This document shows, in pieces, positions 27,511-35,414 of a stretch of 64,000 bases of DNA. Location: the NCBI RefSeq assembly GCF_013299185.1, contig NZ_JAAFKG010000026.1:29784-93783 (forward strand), read 5' to 3'. How positions within the stretch are numbered: position 1 is the stretch's first letter; each line of letters starts with the position of its first letter. The notes beneath the pieces were generated by a model. It worked only from the letters and a program-made list of their open reading frames with translations, made no database searches and was not told the DNA's origin. Both the position numbers and the translations under genes were made by a program. Origin of the DNA: Microcoleus sp. bin48.metabat.b7b8b9.023. GTDB lineage: Bacteria; Cyanobacteriota; Cyanobacteriia; Cyanobacteriales; Microcoleaceae.

Positions 27511-28737
27511 ATGAAAATCGCAAATCAGGTGCGTATCACTAAGGCAATGCGTTTGTCAAGTATTTTTAGAACAACTCTTAGCCCGATCGCCCTTTTGACT
27601 ATTTTACTCTGCGCCAGTACCGTTTCTGCATCCCAAGTGAGGGCTGGGGGACTTTTAATTCAGCAGGAATTGCCCCAGCAGCAACTCAAAGACGAAATTC
27701 GCGATCGAGTTCAAGAAGAAGTGGACATTGCTTTTGGGCGCACGGCAGTAATGCTGAATGGGTTGGTAATTGCCTTAACTTTGTTTCCGACAGCAGCCGG
27801 AGTCATTGTTTGGTTTTTGTTGGGCAAATTGTCCAAGCAGACAACAATTGCTCGCCAAGAAATCGAAAGTCTCCACTACGATACCATCTCTCAATTAAAA
27901 CTATTAATTTCCGATGCTGAAAGTATCTTAGGTGAAATTCAACACCAAAGTCACCCAGCCGATGCAGACACAGATTTGTTATTCCCGGATGCTCAACTTC
28001 AAGAATTTGCTCCGGTTAACTACGGCAATTATCAACAGTTATTGACGGCGGCCGACTATTCAAAACAGGGAGATGCTTGTTTCTTTGAAAACCGCTATGA
28101 AGATGCGATCGCAGCTTACAATCAAGCACTGCAAATTCAGCCGGATTTAGCGGATACTTGGAACAATCGGGGAGTTGTGCTGACTCGAATGCAGCGGTAT
28201 CCAGAGGCGATCGCCTCCTACGAACAAGCTACCACACTTCGCCCGACCTATCCCGATGCTTGGAACAACCGAGGTGTGGTATTGTTGGAGTTGCAGAAGT
28301 ACCCGGAGGCGATCGGCTGTTACGAACAAGCCATCCAAGCTAAACCCGATTACGCCGACGCTTGGAACAACCGAGGCGTTGCCTTTTCCAAAATGCAGGA
28401 GTACGAACAAGCAGTAATTTCGTACAATCAAGCTCTACAAGTCAAAAAAGATTATACTGACGCTTGGAACAATCGAGGCGTGGCACTGTCCAAATTGCAA
28501 AAGTACGAAGCGGCGATCGAGTCCTACGACAATGCTGCTAAAATTCGACCTGACTTTTACAGAATATGGTACAATAAATCCCGATGTTATGCGCTCCAAG
28601 GTAAAATAGATTTAGCAATTGAAAATTTAAAGCGCGCCCTGAATCTCAATCCGAATTTGTGTAAAGAGTTGGCAAAAACTGAAGCTGATTTAGAGAATAT
28701 TCGCGAACACGATACCTTTAAGCAGTTGATCGGTTAA
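27511..28737 (+). CDS. Membrane-anchored TPR protein
   Basis: The 408-residue protein begins with a positively charged stretch and a hydrophobic segment (about 18-40; LSPIALLTILLCASTVSASQ), possibly a signal peptide or first membrane anchor. A second hydrophobic helix (about 88-112; GLVIALTLFPTAAGVIVWFLLG) then a short helical linker follow. From about 185 to 400 there are six TPR units, four of them nearly identical in phase (AWNNRGV at each start, EAI or QAV helices). TPR solenoids bind partner proteins. The closeness of the units indicates recent internal duplication. The partner is unknown, and the neighbours (cupin, mtnP) do not suggest one. Confidence 0.87.
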   Translation: MKIANQVRITKAMRLSSIFRTTLSPIALLTILLCASTVSASQVRAGGLLIQQELPQQQLKDEIRDRVQEEVDIAFGRTAVMLNGLVIALTLFPTAAGVIVWFLLGKLSKQTTIARQEIESLHYDTISQLKLLISDAESILGEIQHQSHPADADTDLLFPDAQLQEFAPVNYGNYQQLLTAADYSKQGDACFFENRYEDAIAAYNQALQIQPDLADTWNNRGVVLTRMQRYPEAIASYEQATTLRPTYPDAWNNRGVVLLELQKYPEAIGCYEQAIQAKPDYADAWNNRGVAFSKMQEYEQAVISYNQALQVKKDYTDAWNNRGVALSKLQKYEAAIESYDNAAKIRPDFYRIWYNKSRCYALQGKIDLAIENLKRALNLNPNLCKELAKTEADLENIREHDTFKQLIG

Positions 28738-28758
28738 TAATTGTAATTGTCTAAAAAA

Positions 28759-28814
28759 AGGTACGTTGTTGCGCTTGGGCGCTAAATCCGGCGCCCAAGC
28801 GCAACAACGTACCT
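28759..28814. terminator. Perfect 24-bp-arm hairpin between convergent genes
   Basis: The arms start AGGTACGTTGTTGCGCTTGG and flank an 8-nt loop. The hairpin belongs to the GGTACGTNGTTG palindrome family (also 23776, 30491, 63676). It sits between the TPR gene and the mtnP stop and could terminate both, though no T run follows. Confidence 0.6.
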
Positions 28815-28826
28815 AAACTATTGCAA

Positions 28827-29699
28827 CTACAAATATTTCTGCAATAGCAAACCCATTTTCTCCTTAGTTGCAGGAGGTACTTTGTCCAGTGGAGTCAGAA
28901 TTGCATATTTCAAAGCGGAATGTGCGTCAGAAACGGGGGGATTTTCTGTTAGTCTGCGGACTGTTTCTTGAATTACTTTTTGGGCATTTTCGGCATTGCG
29001 GTGCAAGTTAGCGATTACCATTTCTACAGTTACGCTATCGTGTTCTTCATGCCAGCAGTCATAATCGGTAACTAATGCTAAAGTTGCGTAGGCAATCTCT
29101 GCTTCTCTGGCTAATTTTGCTTCCGGCAAATTTGTCATCCCGATGACTGTCGCATCCCAACTGCGGTAAAGATTTGATTCTGCTTTGGTGGAAAATGCGG
29201 GGCCTTCCATGCAGACGTAGGTGCCGCCGCGATGCAGGGAAACGTCTGCGAGGTTCAAGGATTCGATCGCACTTACCAACACTTTAGCCAATTCGCCGCA
29301 AATCGGATCGCCGAAGGTGATGTGACCGACTATTCCTTCTCCGAAAAATGTAGAAGCTCGATTTTTTGTGCGATCGATAAACTGATCTGGCACTACCATA
29401 TCTAAAGGTTTGGCCTCTGTTTTCAGGGAACCAACCGCCGACGCTGAGATTAAATACTCAACTCCCAAACTCTTCATGGCATAAATATTTGCCCGATACG
29501 GCACTTCCGAGGGCAAAAAACTGTGATTGCGGCCGTGTCTGGCCATAAATGCAACGGGCGTACCGTCTAAGGTTCCCACAATGGCTGCATCAGATGGCGC
29601 GCCAAAAGGTGTATCAATTTTTACCTCTTCAACATCCTTGAGGGCCTCCATTTTATACAAACCGCTGCCGCCGATAATGCCGATTTTTGCCTGTGCCAT
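28827..29699 (-). CDS. mtnP: S-methyl-5'-thioadenosine phosphorylase
   Basis: The 290-residue enzyme cleaves methylthioadenosine with phosphate to adenine and methylthioribose-1-phosphate, the entry to methionine salvage and clearance of polyamine by-product. Signatures seen: phosphate loop [12 protein letters not shown] (N-terminus), [70 protein letters not shown] and VTDYDCWHE, all typical of the MTAP/PNP family. [11 protein letters not shown] with a following carboxylate-containing loop fits MTAP rather than purine nucleoside phosphorylase. Length is normal. No other salvage gene lies nearby. Confidence 0.94.
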   Translation of the reverse strand: MAQAKIGIIGGSGLYKMEALKDVEEVKIDTPFGAPSDAAIVGTLDGTPVAFMARHGRNHSFLPSEVPYRANIYAMKSLGVEYLISASAVGSLKTEAKPLDMVVPDQFIDRTKNRASTFFGEGIVGHITFGDPICGELAKVLVSAIESLNLADVSLHRGGTYVCMEGPAFSTKAESNLYRSWDATVIGMTNLPEAKLAREAEIAYATLALVTDYDCWHEEHDSVTVEMVIANLHRNAENAQKVIQETVRRLTENPPVSDAHSALKYAILTPLDKVPPATKEKMGLLLQKYL

Positions 29700-29906
29700 T
29701 TTACCCTCTGCCTCAGTTTTACAACATTGATTCTATCGAGCTATTGTTAAGTTTGCGTTAAAATAATTTAATTTTTATAGCGATTGCAATCGTTTATACA
29801 CTGTTTTGTCACAAGATATGTATGATCTTAATCACAATGTATCTTTACAAAATCTTTAAAAATAAAGGTACAGGGTTCTGTTATCTATTTTCAGGGTGTT
29901 AAAAAA

Positions 29907-30113
29907 ATGACAGTCAGTTCTGCTAGCGTACCTAAAATCGCGATCGAGGCGATCGTCCAACGAATCTTTGCTTTCCGCCAAATTACGCCTCTCGACAGGC
30001 GGCTGCTGAAGTCTGCAATGCTTTCGACAAACCGTCTCAACGAAAAGGATCGGTGTCAGATTAACCGAGTGCATCAGGGCATCCAAGATGGATTGATTCT
30101 GGTTGTGGAATAG
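29907..30113 (+). CDS. Small conserved-looking cyanobacterial protein
   Basis: The 68-residue product (MTVSSASVPKIAIEAIVQRI, later LDRRLLKSAML and RCQINRVHQGIQDGLILVVE) is predicted all-helical and soluble. The pattern IVQRIFAFRQIT...INRVHQGIQDGLI resembles small cyanobacterial proteins of 60-70 residues with no known role. It lies divergent from mtnP with about 200 bp of AT-rich promoter-like DNA upstream. There is no catalytic motif. It is retained as a gene because its codon use (HIP1 in frame) and helix pattern look coding; function cannot be assigned. Confidence 0.6.
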   Translation: MTVSSASVPKIAIEAIVQRIFAFRQITPLDRRLLKSAMLSTNRLNEKDRCQINRVHQGIQDGLILVVE

Positions 30114-30488
30114 ATAGATCCCTTAAAAGGATGCTTCAGTCTGTATCTGCTGGCTCTTGTTGCGGGTGATAATCTGATTTTGGCGATCGAATTTTGAAAC
30201 AAAAAATAAGATAATCTCGGATAGTTTCATTTGTCCGCAGCTAGAAAGGGCGATCGTTTTTTTTACAGTCTGACTGGCTGCGGATGTCCAGGATTCGGCA
30301 TTAACTATTACAAGTTAAAATTCAGCAGCCAAAAGTGTTTGTAGGGTGTGTCGCCATGAATAATCCCTAAAAAAGATTCAAAATCTCGTAGCGACGCACC
30401 GACAAGATTTGAGGAAACAACCTCGGTTTTGCTCGGCACCACAAAATTTGTGCTTAGCAAATTTTTTTCATGCTTGTAAGCTCTACTT
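30114..30488. other. Intergenic region with degraded repeats
   Basis: No gene was found. A diverged GTAGGGTGTGTCGCC / GCGACGCACC palindrome lies at about 30341-30403. The sequence just before the 207-bp array is AAGCTCTACTT. The rest is AT-rich. Confidence 0.55.
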
Positions 30489-31084
30489 CACAAAGGTACG
30501 TTGTTGCGCTTCAGCGCTATACGCGAATATTAGGAAAGAGCGCAAAAATTGCAACAACGTACCTAGCAACACAATAAATGTTTGGTTTGTCGATCGTACC
30601 ATTGCGATCGGGTGCGTCGCTCCCTTGATTGTCGGTAGGTAGCTAGAGATTGTGTGCGGCGACACACCCTACGATTACTACCGAAAGGACAAATGCACAA
30701 AGGTACGTTGTTGCGCTTCAGCGCTATACGCGAATATTAGGAAAGAGCGCAAAAATTGCAACAACGTACCTAGCAACACAATAAATGTTTGGTTTGTCGA
30801 TCGTACCATTGCGATCGGGTGCGTCGCTCCCTTGATTGTCGGTAGGTAGCTAGAGATTGTGTGCGGCGACACACCCTACGATTACTACCGAAAGGACAAA
30901 TGCACAAAGGTACGTTGTTGCGCTTCAGCGCTATACGCGAATATTAGGAAAGAGCGCAAAAATTGCAACAACGTACCTAGCAACACAATAAATGTTTGGT
31001 TTGTCGATCGTACCATTGCGATCGGGTGCGTCGCTCCCTTGATTGTCGGTAGGTAGCTAGAGATTGTGCGCGGCGACACACCCA
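30489..31084. repeat. 207-bp tandem repeat, two full copies and a third nearly complete
   Basis: Units start with CACAAAGGTACGTTG at 30489, 30696 and 30903, exactly 207 bp apart, and are almost identical. Each contains a GGTACGTTGTTGCGCTTCAG palindrome of about 70 bp, an AT-rich linker (AACACAATAAATGTTTGG), and a GGGTGCGTCGCTCCC / GCGGCGACACACCC inverted repeat. The third copy diverges near 31080 into GAGGGCTGAAGCCCAACAAC. Open frames inside are shadows of the repeat. Confidence 0.95.
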
Positions 31085-31134
31085 AAGAGGGCTGAAGCCC
31101 AACAACGTACCTTAAAGATTTAGGATTACTATTA

Positions 31135-31968
31135 TTAATTAAAATTCAGCAGCCAAAACCCTGTATAAGTCATGCCGCTATCATCGGGCTGGACTAAGAG
31201 GAAATGCAATCCTTTACTCGATTGTTTGCGCTGTTGGTAAGTTTCGGCGGCGGCTTTTACTTCGCTATCTTCAAAGGTGGCGACAACCCATCTATCGGCT
31301 AATCCAGCTTCCAAAATCAATCCGTCGGGAGCTCCGGCGATATAGTTCAAGGCGAAGGGTTTGGCTTCCTGAAGCCATCTAGCTAAGCGCATTGACTGTC
31401 GCCCGCCGTCAATTACTACTCCGGGGACGGGTACTGTTGAGGCTAAACCCAAGTTCAGGGGTAATAGCAATTCGGGCATTTCTAAGATGGGGATGGGACG
31501 CCCTTGGAAGGCTTCTAGGATGTCGCCGGCGGGTAGGGATGCAAAACGCCAGCCATCGCCCCAGAGATTTTCGGGTAGGGGGATGGGTGGTGGTGTCTCA
31601 AGGTCGATCGCCCGATAAGCTTCATTAGTATAATTAGGCAGACTGGAATATTCTTGGGCGCGTTGTTGCAGCAGGGTTTTCAGGGCGGCGGTGCGCCGAG
31701 TTGCTTCTACTTTGACGCCCAAAACTTTGCCCGCAGCTTCGATTAAGCTGAGAGACTGAGGTCTAAATACTTGGATTGTGTCGGGCAATTTCTGGGTTTG
31801 AGCTTGTTGGAATTGGGCGGCTAGCCAATGGGAGTTGGCTTCCGACTGGCGACAAAGGGCGCTAAATTGAAATGTTTGTGTCGAGTCACAGATGAGGAGT
31901 TCCCACAATGGTTTGCCGGTTTCGTCTCGGAGAGGGCGGCGGTAGAAATCGGCTTGCCAAATACGCAT
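31135..31968 (-). CDS. Tab2/Atab2-family RNA-binding protein
   Basis: The 277-residue protein starts MRIWQADFYRRPLRDETGKPLWEL when the ATG at 31968 is used; that opening is the hallmark of the family (no run here is quoted in full beyond the motif WQADFYRRPL). A middle block PPPIPLPENLWGDGWRF and a C-terminal FWLLNFN are also typical. Tab2 binds the psaB leader in algae and Atab2 supports photosystem I and II accumulation in plants. Cyanobacterial members are soluble and probably act in photosystem biogenesis. An upstream TTG at 31986 would add six residues unlike the family. Confidence 0.9.
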   Translation of the reverse strand: MRIWQADFYRRPLRDETGKPLWELLICDSTQTFQFSALCRQSEANSHWLAAQFQQAQTQKLPDTIQVFRPQSLSLIEAAGKVLGVKVEATRRTAALKTLLQQRAQEYSSLPNYTNEAYRAIDLETPPPIPLPENLWGDGWRFASLPAGDILEAFQGRPIPILEMPELLLPLNLGLASTVPVPGVVIDGGRQSMRLARWLQEAKPFALNYIAGAPDGLILEAGLADRWVVATFEDSEVKAAAETYQQRKQSSKGLHFLLVQPDDSGMTYTGFWLLNFN

Positions 31969-32014
31969 GGGAGTTATAAAAATCAAGTCAAGTTGACTCG
32001 ATTATTTTAATCTG

Positions 32015-32543
32015 GTTTGGATTGGCGATCGGGATTTTGCGGTTTTCTCGCCGGGGCTTACGTTTTACCGTCGTTTCAATCCCCGATCGGGATTTATTGG
32101 TTTTCCCGCTTGCCCCGAAATTCCTAGAGAATGGCTACCATCTTCCGTTTCAATCCCTGATAGGGATTTATGGGTTTTCCGGTTTTTGGTGTCGGCGGTG
32201 TGGTACGAAAGGCGGAGTTTCAATCCCTAATAGGGATTTATGGGTTTTCCCGCGAGTAAGGAGCTGGCATCACTTAAGTGGAAGCCTGTGTTTCAATCCC
32301 TGATAGGGATTTATGGGTTTTCCCGCCATTCGAGAACCGTGGCATGGCCTACATGTATGTGTTTCAATCCCTGATAGGGATTTATTGGTTTCCCCGCGCT
32401 TACGAGCCGGAAGGTGTCATTGCGTGGCAAGTGTTTCAATCCCCGATCGGAATTTATTGGTTTCCCCGCTGTGGGCTGGGAATTAAAGCCCCTATGATCC
32501 GCCGCCGTTTCAATCCCCGAGCGGGATTTATGGGTTTCCCCGC
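32015..32543 (-). CRISPR. Degenerate orphan CRISPR array, eight 37-bp repeats, seven spacers
   Basis: Repeats start at 32015, 32073, 32147, 32217, 32290, 32361, 32433 and 32507. On the plus strand they begin GTTTCAATCCC, hold a palindromic core (CCCCGATCGGGG-like or CCTGATAGGG) and end GGTTTTCCCGC or GGTTTCCCCGC. Spacers are 21, 37, 33, 36, 34, 35 and 37 bp. Read on the minus strand, the repeat ends ATTGAAAC, the usual crRNA 5' handle, so transcription is probably leftward with the leader near 32544. The leftmost repeat is the most decayed, as expected for the leader-distal end. Repeats differ from each other at several positions, and no cas gene is in the window. Confidence 0.93.
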
Positions 32544-32605
32544 AGCGGGTGTTTCAAACGCTTACAGCATCAATCCTATCCTGAGACCGATCGCACAAAA
32601 GCTAT

Positions 32606-32990
32606 CTTGACACTCCCCGATCTTAAGGTACGGAGATTCTTAAGACATTTCGATCTTAATATCCCGCACAAGCGTGCGGGTTCTTGGGCGCAATCCTTTT
32701 GCCTTAAAAGGTGGGCTGCTATCCTTGTCTTACAACAAGCTCCTCAAGCGTTTAGGGATTTAAAAAAATCCCTGGTTTCGCGGAGTCCCCGCGTACCATG
32801 AACAAAGCTCTATCTTTATGTTGTTTGTAATTGACTTTAATTACGATTTTTCTTCGCTTTGCAGCAAGATACTTAATCCTTAAAATCTACTTTAAGAGTA
32901 GAATTGATTGGCACCAAAGTCAAGACTATGTTACATTAGTTAATGACGGGAAAAGCCGTCCTATAAGGACGGGGTTTTAGACCCAAGTTT
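32606..32990. mobile_element. IS200/IS605-like relic without transposase
   Basis: The left part reads CTTGACACTCCCCGATCTTA and continues GGTACGGAGATTCTTAAG, a layout often seen at ends of TnpB-carrying elements. A CCCGCACAAGCGTGCGGG hairpin follows at about 32661. The right end has CCGTCCTATAAGGACGGGG (about 32957) then TTTTAGACCC, the typical terminal hairpin. A short frame (32607-32801) is not convincing as a protein. It is probably a non-autonomous remnant mobilised by a tnpA elsewhere. It abuts the CRISPR array. Confidence 0.5.
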
Positions 32991-33027
32991 TTGATAAACC
33001 ATCAACCTCTATCATCCTCGCCGCATC

Positions 33028-34329
33028 ATGAACCCTGCCCTCACACAATTTGGCACTCAAATGTCCCAACTCACAGGAGTTCGGGCAATTATGAAAGATA
33101 TTATTGAAACACTCAGGGCCGGCCACGGGCAGGAATTTATCAACTTAAGCGCCGGAAACCCCGTGATATTGCCGCAAGTCGAGCAGTTGTGGCGCGATTG
33201 CACAGCGGAACTTTTATCGAGCCCCGAATACGGCGAAGTTGTTTGTCGCTACGGTTCCAGCCAAGGTTATCAGCCGTTTATCGATGCAGTTTTGGCCGAT
33301 TTTAACCAGCGTTACAATCTCAATTTGACCGATCGCAACATCTTAATTACTCCGGGAAGTCAATCAATTTACTTCTACGCAGCCAACGCTTTCGGAGGCT
33401 ACACCGCACCACTCGCCGACACTTCCGATCCGAAATCTCAAATCCGCAACCTAAAGTCGATCGTCCTTCCGTTAAGTCCAGACTACACCGGTTACGGCGG
33501 CGTGAGCCTAATTCCCGAAGCAGTCATCGCCTGCAAACCCACCCTAGATATTGATGCAGCCGCCCACAGATTCAAATATCGCCCGGATTTCAGTCAACTT
33601 TCGATCGATGAAACCAGCGGTTGCGTCATCTTTTCCCGTCCCTGCAACCCCACGGGAAACGTCCTCACCGACGACGAAGTGCAGAAAATAGCAGATTTAG
33701 CAGCCGCTTTCGACGTGCCGGTGTTAGTCGATTCCGCCTACGGGCCTCCTTTCCCCGCCTTGAACTTTACTGAAATGAAGCCGATTTTCGGCGGCAATAT
33801 CGTCCACTGCATGAGTTTGTCGAAGGCCGGATTGCCGGGTGAAAGAATCGGAATTGCGATCGGCGATGAAGGAATCATTAAAACCTTAGAATCTTTTCAG
33901 ACCAATATGTGCATTCACTCGCCGAGATACGGACAGGCGATCGCAACTAGGGCCATTAAGTCCGGCGCCCTAGCTGACATTTCTCTCAACGTAATTCGCC
34001 CGTACTATCAAAGCAAATTTGCAGTTGTTGAAAGCACTTTAGAACACGCAATGCCGAAGGATTTGCCCTGGTTCTTGCATCGAGGCGAAGGAGCAATCTT
34101 TGCGTGGTTGTGGCTCAAAGATTTGCCAATGACTGATTGGGAAATGTATCAAGAATTGAAAAAAGTCGGGGTAATAGTTGTGCCGGGAAGTTCTTTTTTC
34201 CCCGGTTTGCGGGAAGATTGGCAGCACAAGCACGAGTGTTTGCGGATTAGTTTGACTGCGACAAATGATGAGATTGAAACTGCGATGAAACGTTTGGCTC
34301 AACTGGTGGAAAAGGTTTATCAATCTTAA
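33028..34329 (+). CDS. avtA: Valine--pyruvate aminotransferase (AvtA-like)
   Basis: The 433-residue class I/II PLP aminotransferase contains GVRAIMKDI, INLSAGNPVILP, RYGSSQGYQPFIDA, NILITPGSQSIYF, FSRPCNPTGNVLTDDEV, the aspartate of VLVDSAYG, and the Schiff-base lysine in MSLSKAGLPGERIG. RISLTATNDEI at the C-terminus holds the carboxylate-binding arginine. This order is that of AvtA, which exchanges amino groups between valine, alanine and 2-oxo acids. Residues about 133-144 (DPKSQIRNLKS and neighbours) look inserted; they match translation of the AATCTCAAATC-type intergenic repeat. It is monocistronic, preceded by the IS relic. Confidence 0.88.
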   Translation: MNPALTQFGTQMSQLTGVRAIMKDIIETLRAGHGQEFINLSAGNPVILPQVEQLWRDCTAELLSSPEYGEVVCRYGSSQGYQPFIDAVLADFNQRYNLNLTDRNILITPGSQSIYFYAANAFGGYTAPLADTSDPKSQIRNLKSIVLPLSPDYTGYGGVSLIPEAVIACKPTLDIDAAAHRFKYRPDFSQLSIDETSGCVIFSRPCNPTGNVLTDDEVQKIADLAAAFDVPVLVDSAYGPPFPALNFTEMKPIFGGNIVHCMSLSKAGLPGERIGIAIGDEGIIKTLESFQTNMCIHSPRYGQAIATRAIKSGALADISLNVIRPYYQSKFAVVESTLEHAMPKDLPWFLHRGEGAIFAWLWLKDLPMTDWEMYQELKKVGVIVVPGSSFFPGLREDWQHKHECLRISLTATNDEIETAMKRLAQLVEKVYQS

Positions 34330-34596
34330 TTTGTTTTTATTAGCGGACTGAAGTCCGCACTACGAACCTTTTGAATCGGAATGATTTAACCACAGAGGGC
34401 GCAGAGGACACAGAGAGAGAAGAAAGAAAAGAGAGATTAATACAGGATGATGAAAAGTAGATTTGATATTGAACCAGAAGCGCCTTCTTCCTTCTTCCTT
34501 CTTCCTTCTTCCTTCTTCCTTCTTCCTTCTTCCTTCTTCACTCTTCCCTCTTCGATCGACTAGAATTTAATCAATATAATTAGAGGCACGGTAGTT
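34330..34596. repeat. Intergenic: hairpin, CAGAG repeat, CTTCCTT heptamers
   Basis: A GCGGACTGAAGTCCGC hairpin (34343-34358) may end avtA. The CAGAG-type repeat (CCACAGAGGGCGCAGAGGAC) lies at 34390-34420, and CTTCCTT tandem heptamers (about nine units) at 34487-34547. The promoter of the Uma2 gene must lie in the last 50 bp. Confidence 0.85.
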
Positions 34597-35157
34597 ATGG
34601 CAGTGCAATTAATCAAAAGATTACTCACTGTGGAAGAATATCATTTAATGGGTAAAGCTGGTATTTTTTCCCAGGGCGATCGCGTAGAATTGATTGAAGG
34701 AGAACTTGTACAAATGGCAGCCATTGGAACTCGCCACGCCGGATGTGTCAACCGCCTCAACAGACTCTCGGCTGAAATTCCCGAAACAAGAGCGATTGTT
34801 GCTATCCAAAATCCTGTTCAGTTGAGCGATCGCACTGAACCTCAACCTGATGTAGTATTTCTACAACCCCGTGCTGATTATTATTCAGCGGCACATCCTA
34901 CACCATCAGAAGTTTTTCTGTTGGTAGAAGTCTCTGACAGTACGGTGGATTGCGATCGAGATGTGAAAGTTCCCATTTACGCGCGATCGCAAATTGCAGA
35001 GGTTTGGCTGGTAGATTTAGAAGCACAATGCTTGGAAGTATACCGCCAGCCCACACCCAACGGTTACAGTTTAATCCAAAAGTTTTGGCGCGGCCAACAA
35101 GTTTCGCCTCTAGCATTTCCTGATTGGGAAGTCAATGTCGATTTCATACTCGGATAG
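34597..35157 (+). CDS. Uma2-family (DUF820) endonuclease-like protein
   Basis: The 186-residue protein has the full Uma2 pattern: LLTVEEYHLMGKAGIF, DRVELIEGELVQM, NPVQLSDRTEPQPDVVFL, HPTPSEVFLLVEVSDSTVD and IPIYARSQIAEVWLVDL-like sequence (VPIYARSQIAEVWLVDL here). The PD-(D/E)XK core residues correspond to the D of QPDVVFL and the E of LLVEVS. Uma2 proteins form large families in cyanobacteria and the role is unsettled, with proposals ranging from restriction to transposon-linked functions. It is the intact counterpart of the frameshifted gene at 14598. Confidence 0.9.
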   Translation: MAVQLIKRLLTVEEYHLMGKAGIFSQGDRVELIEGELVQMAAIGTRHAGCVNRLNRLSAEIPETRAIVAIQNPVQLSDRTEPQPDVVFLQPRADYYSAAHPTPSEVFLLVEVSDSTVDCDRDVKVPIYARSQIAEVWLVDLEAQCLEVYRQPTPNGYSLIQKFWRGQQVSPLAFPDWEVNVDFILG

Positions 35158-35273
35158 TTGCGGTTTTTTCAGGAGTCGTAAAGTTTTTTACCCCACCCCA
35201 ACCCTCCCCTTATTAAGGGGAGGGAGTAAGAAATGTACAAATGATATCCAATCCGGTAGTATCGGAATTATAT

Positions 35274-35329
35274 AGTGCGAGCGTCCCCGCTCGCGTATTG
35301 TACAATACGCGAGCGGGGACGCTCGCACT
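35274..35329. repeat. Perfect 56-bp palindrome
   Basis: Two 28-bp arms (starting AGTGCGAGCGTCCCCGCTCG) meet at GTAC with no loop. It lies between convergent genes. A TGAGATGCTCCCTGATTTAG segment follows (35357-35376), matching a repeat type at 43190 and 43640 and the end of the inner element at 37835-37964. Confidence 0.93.
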
Positions 35330-35414
35330 CAAAGAAAAAATGCTTTTTCCAAAAATGAGATGCTCCCTGATTTAGGATTGCTATAGTTGCAGAAAATATC
35401 CCCAATTCCCCAAA

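Noticed and set aside
30409..31085. Several 60-77 residue frames on both strands repeated every 207 bp
   Set aside because: They are shadows of the tandem repeat, with no ribosome site or conserved protein pattern.
32022..32610. Frames with VSIPDRDLWVF-like repeats
   Set aside because: They are translations of the CRISPR repeats.
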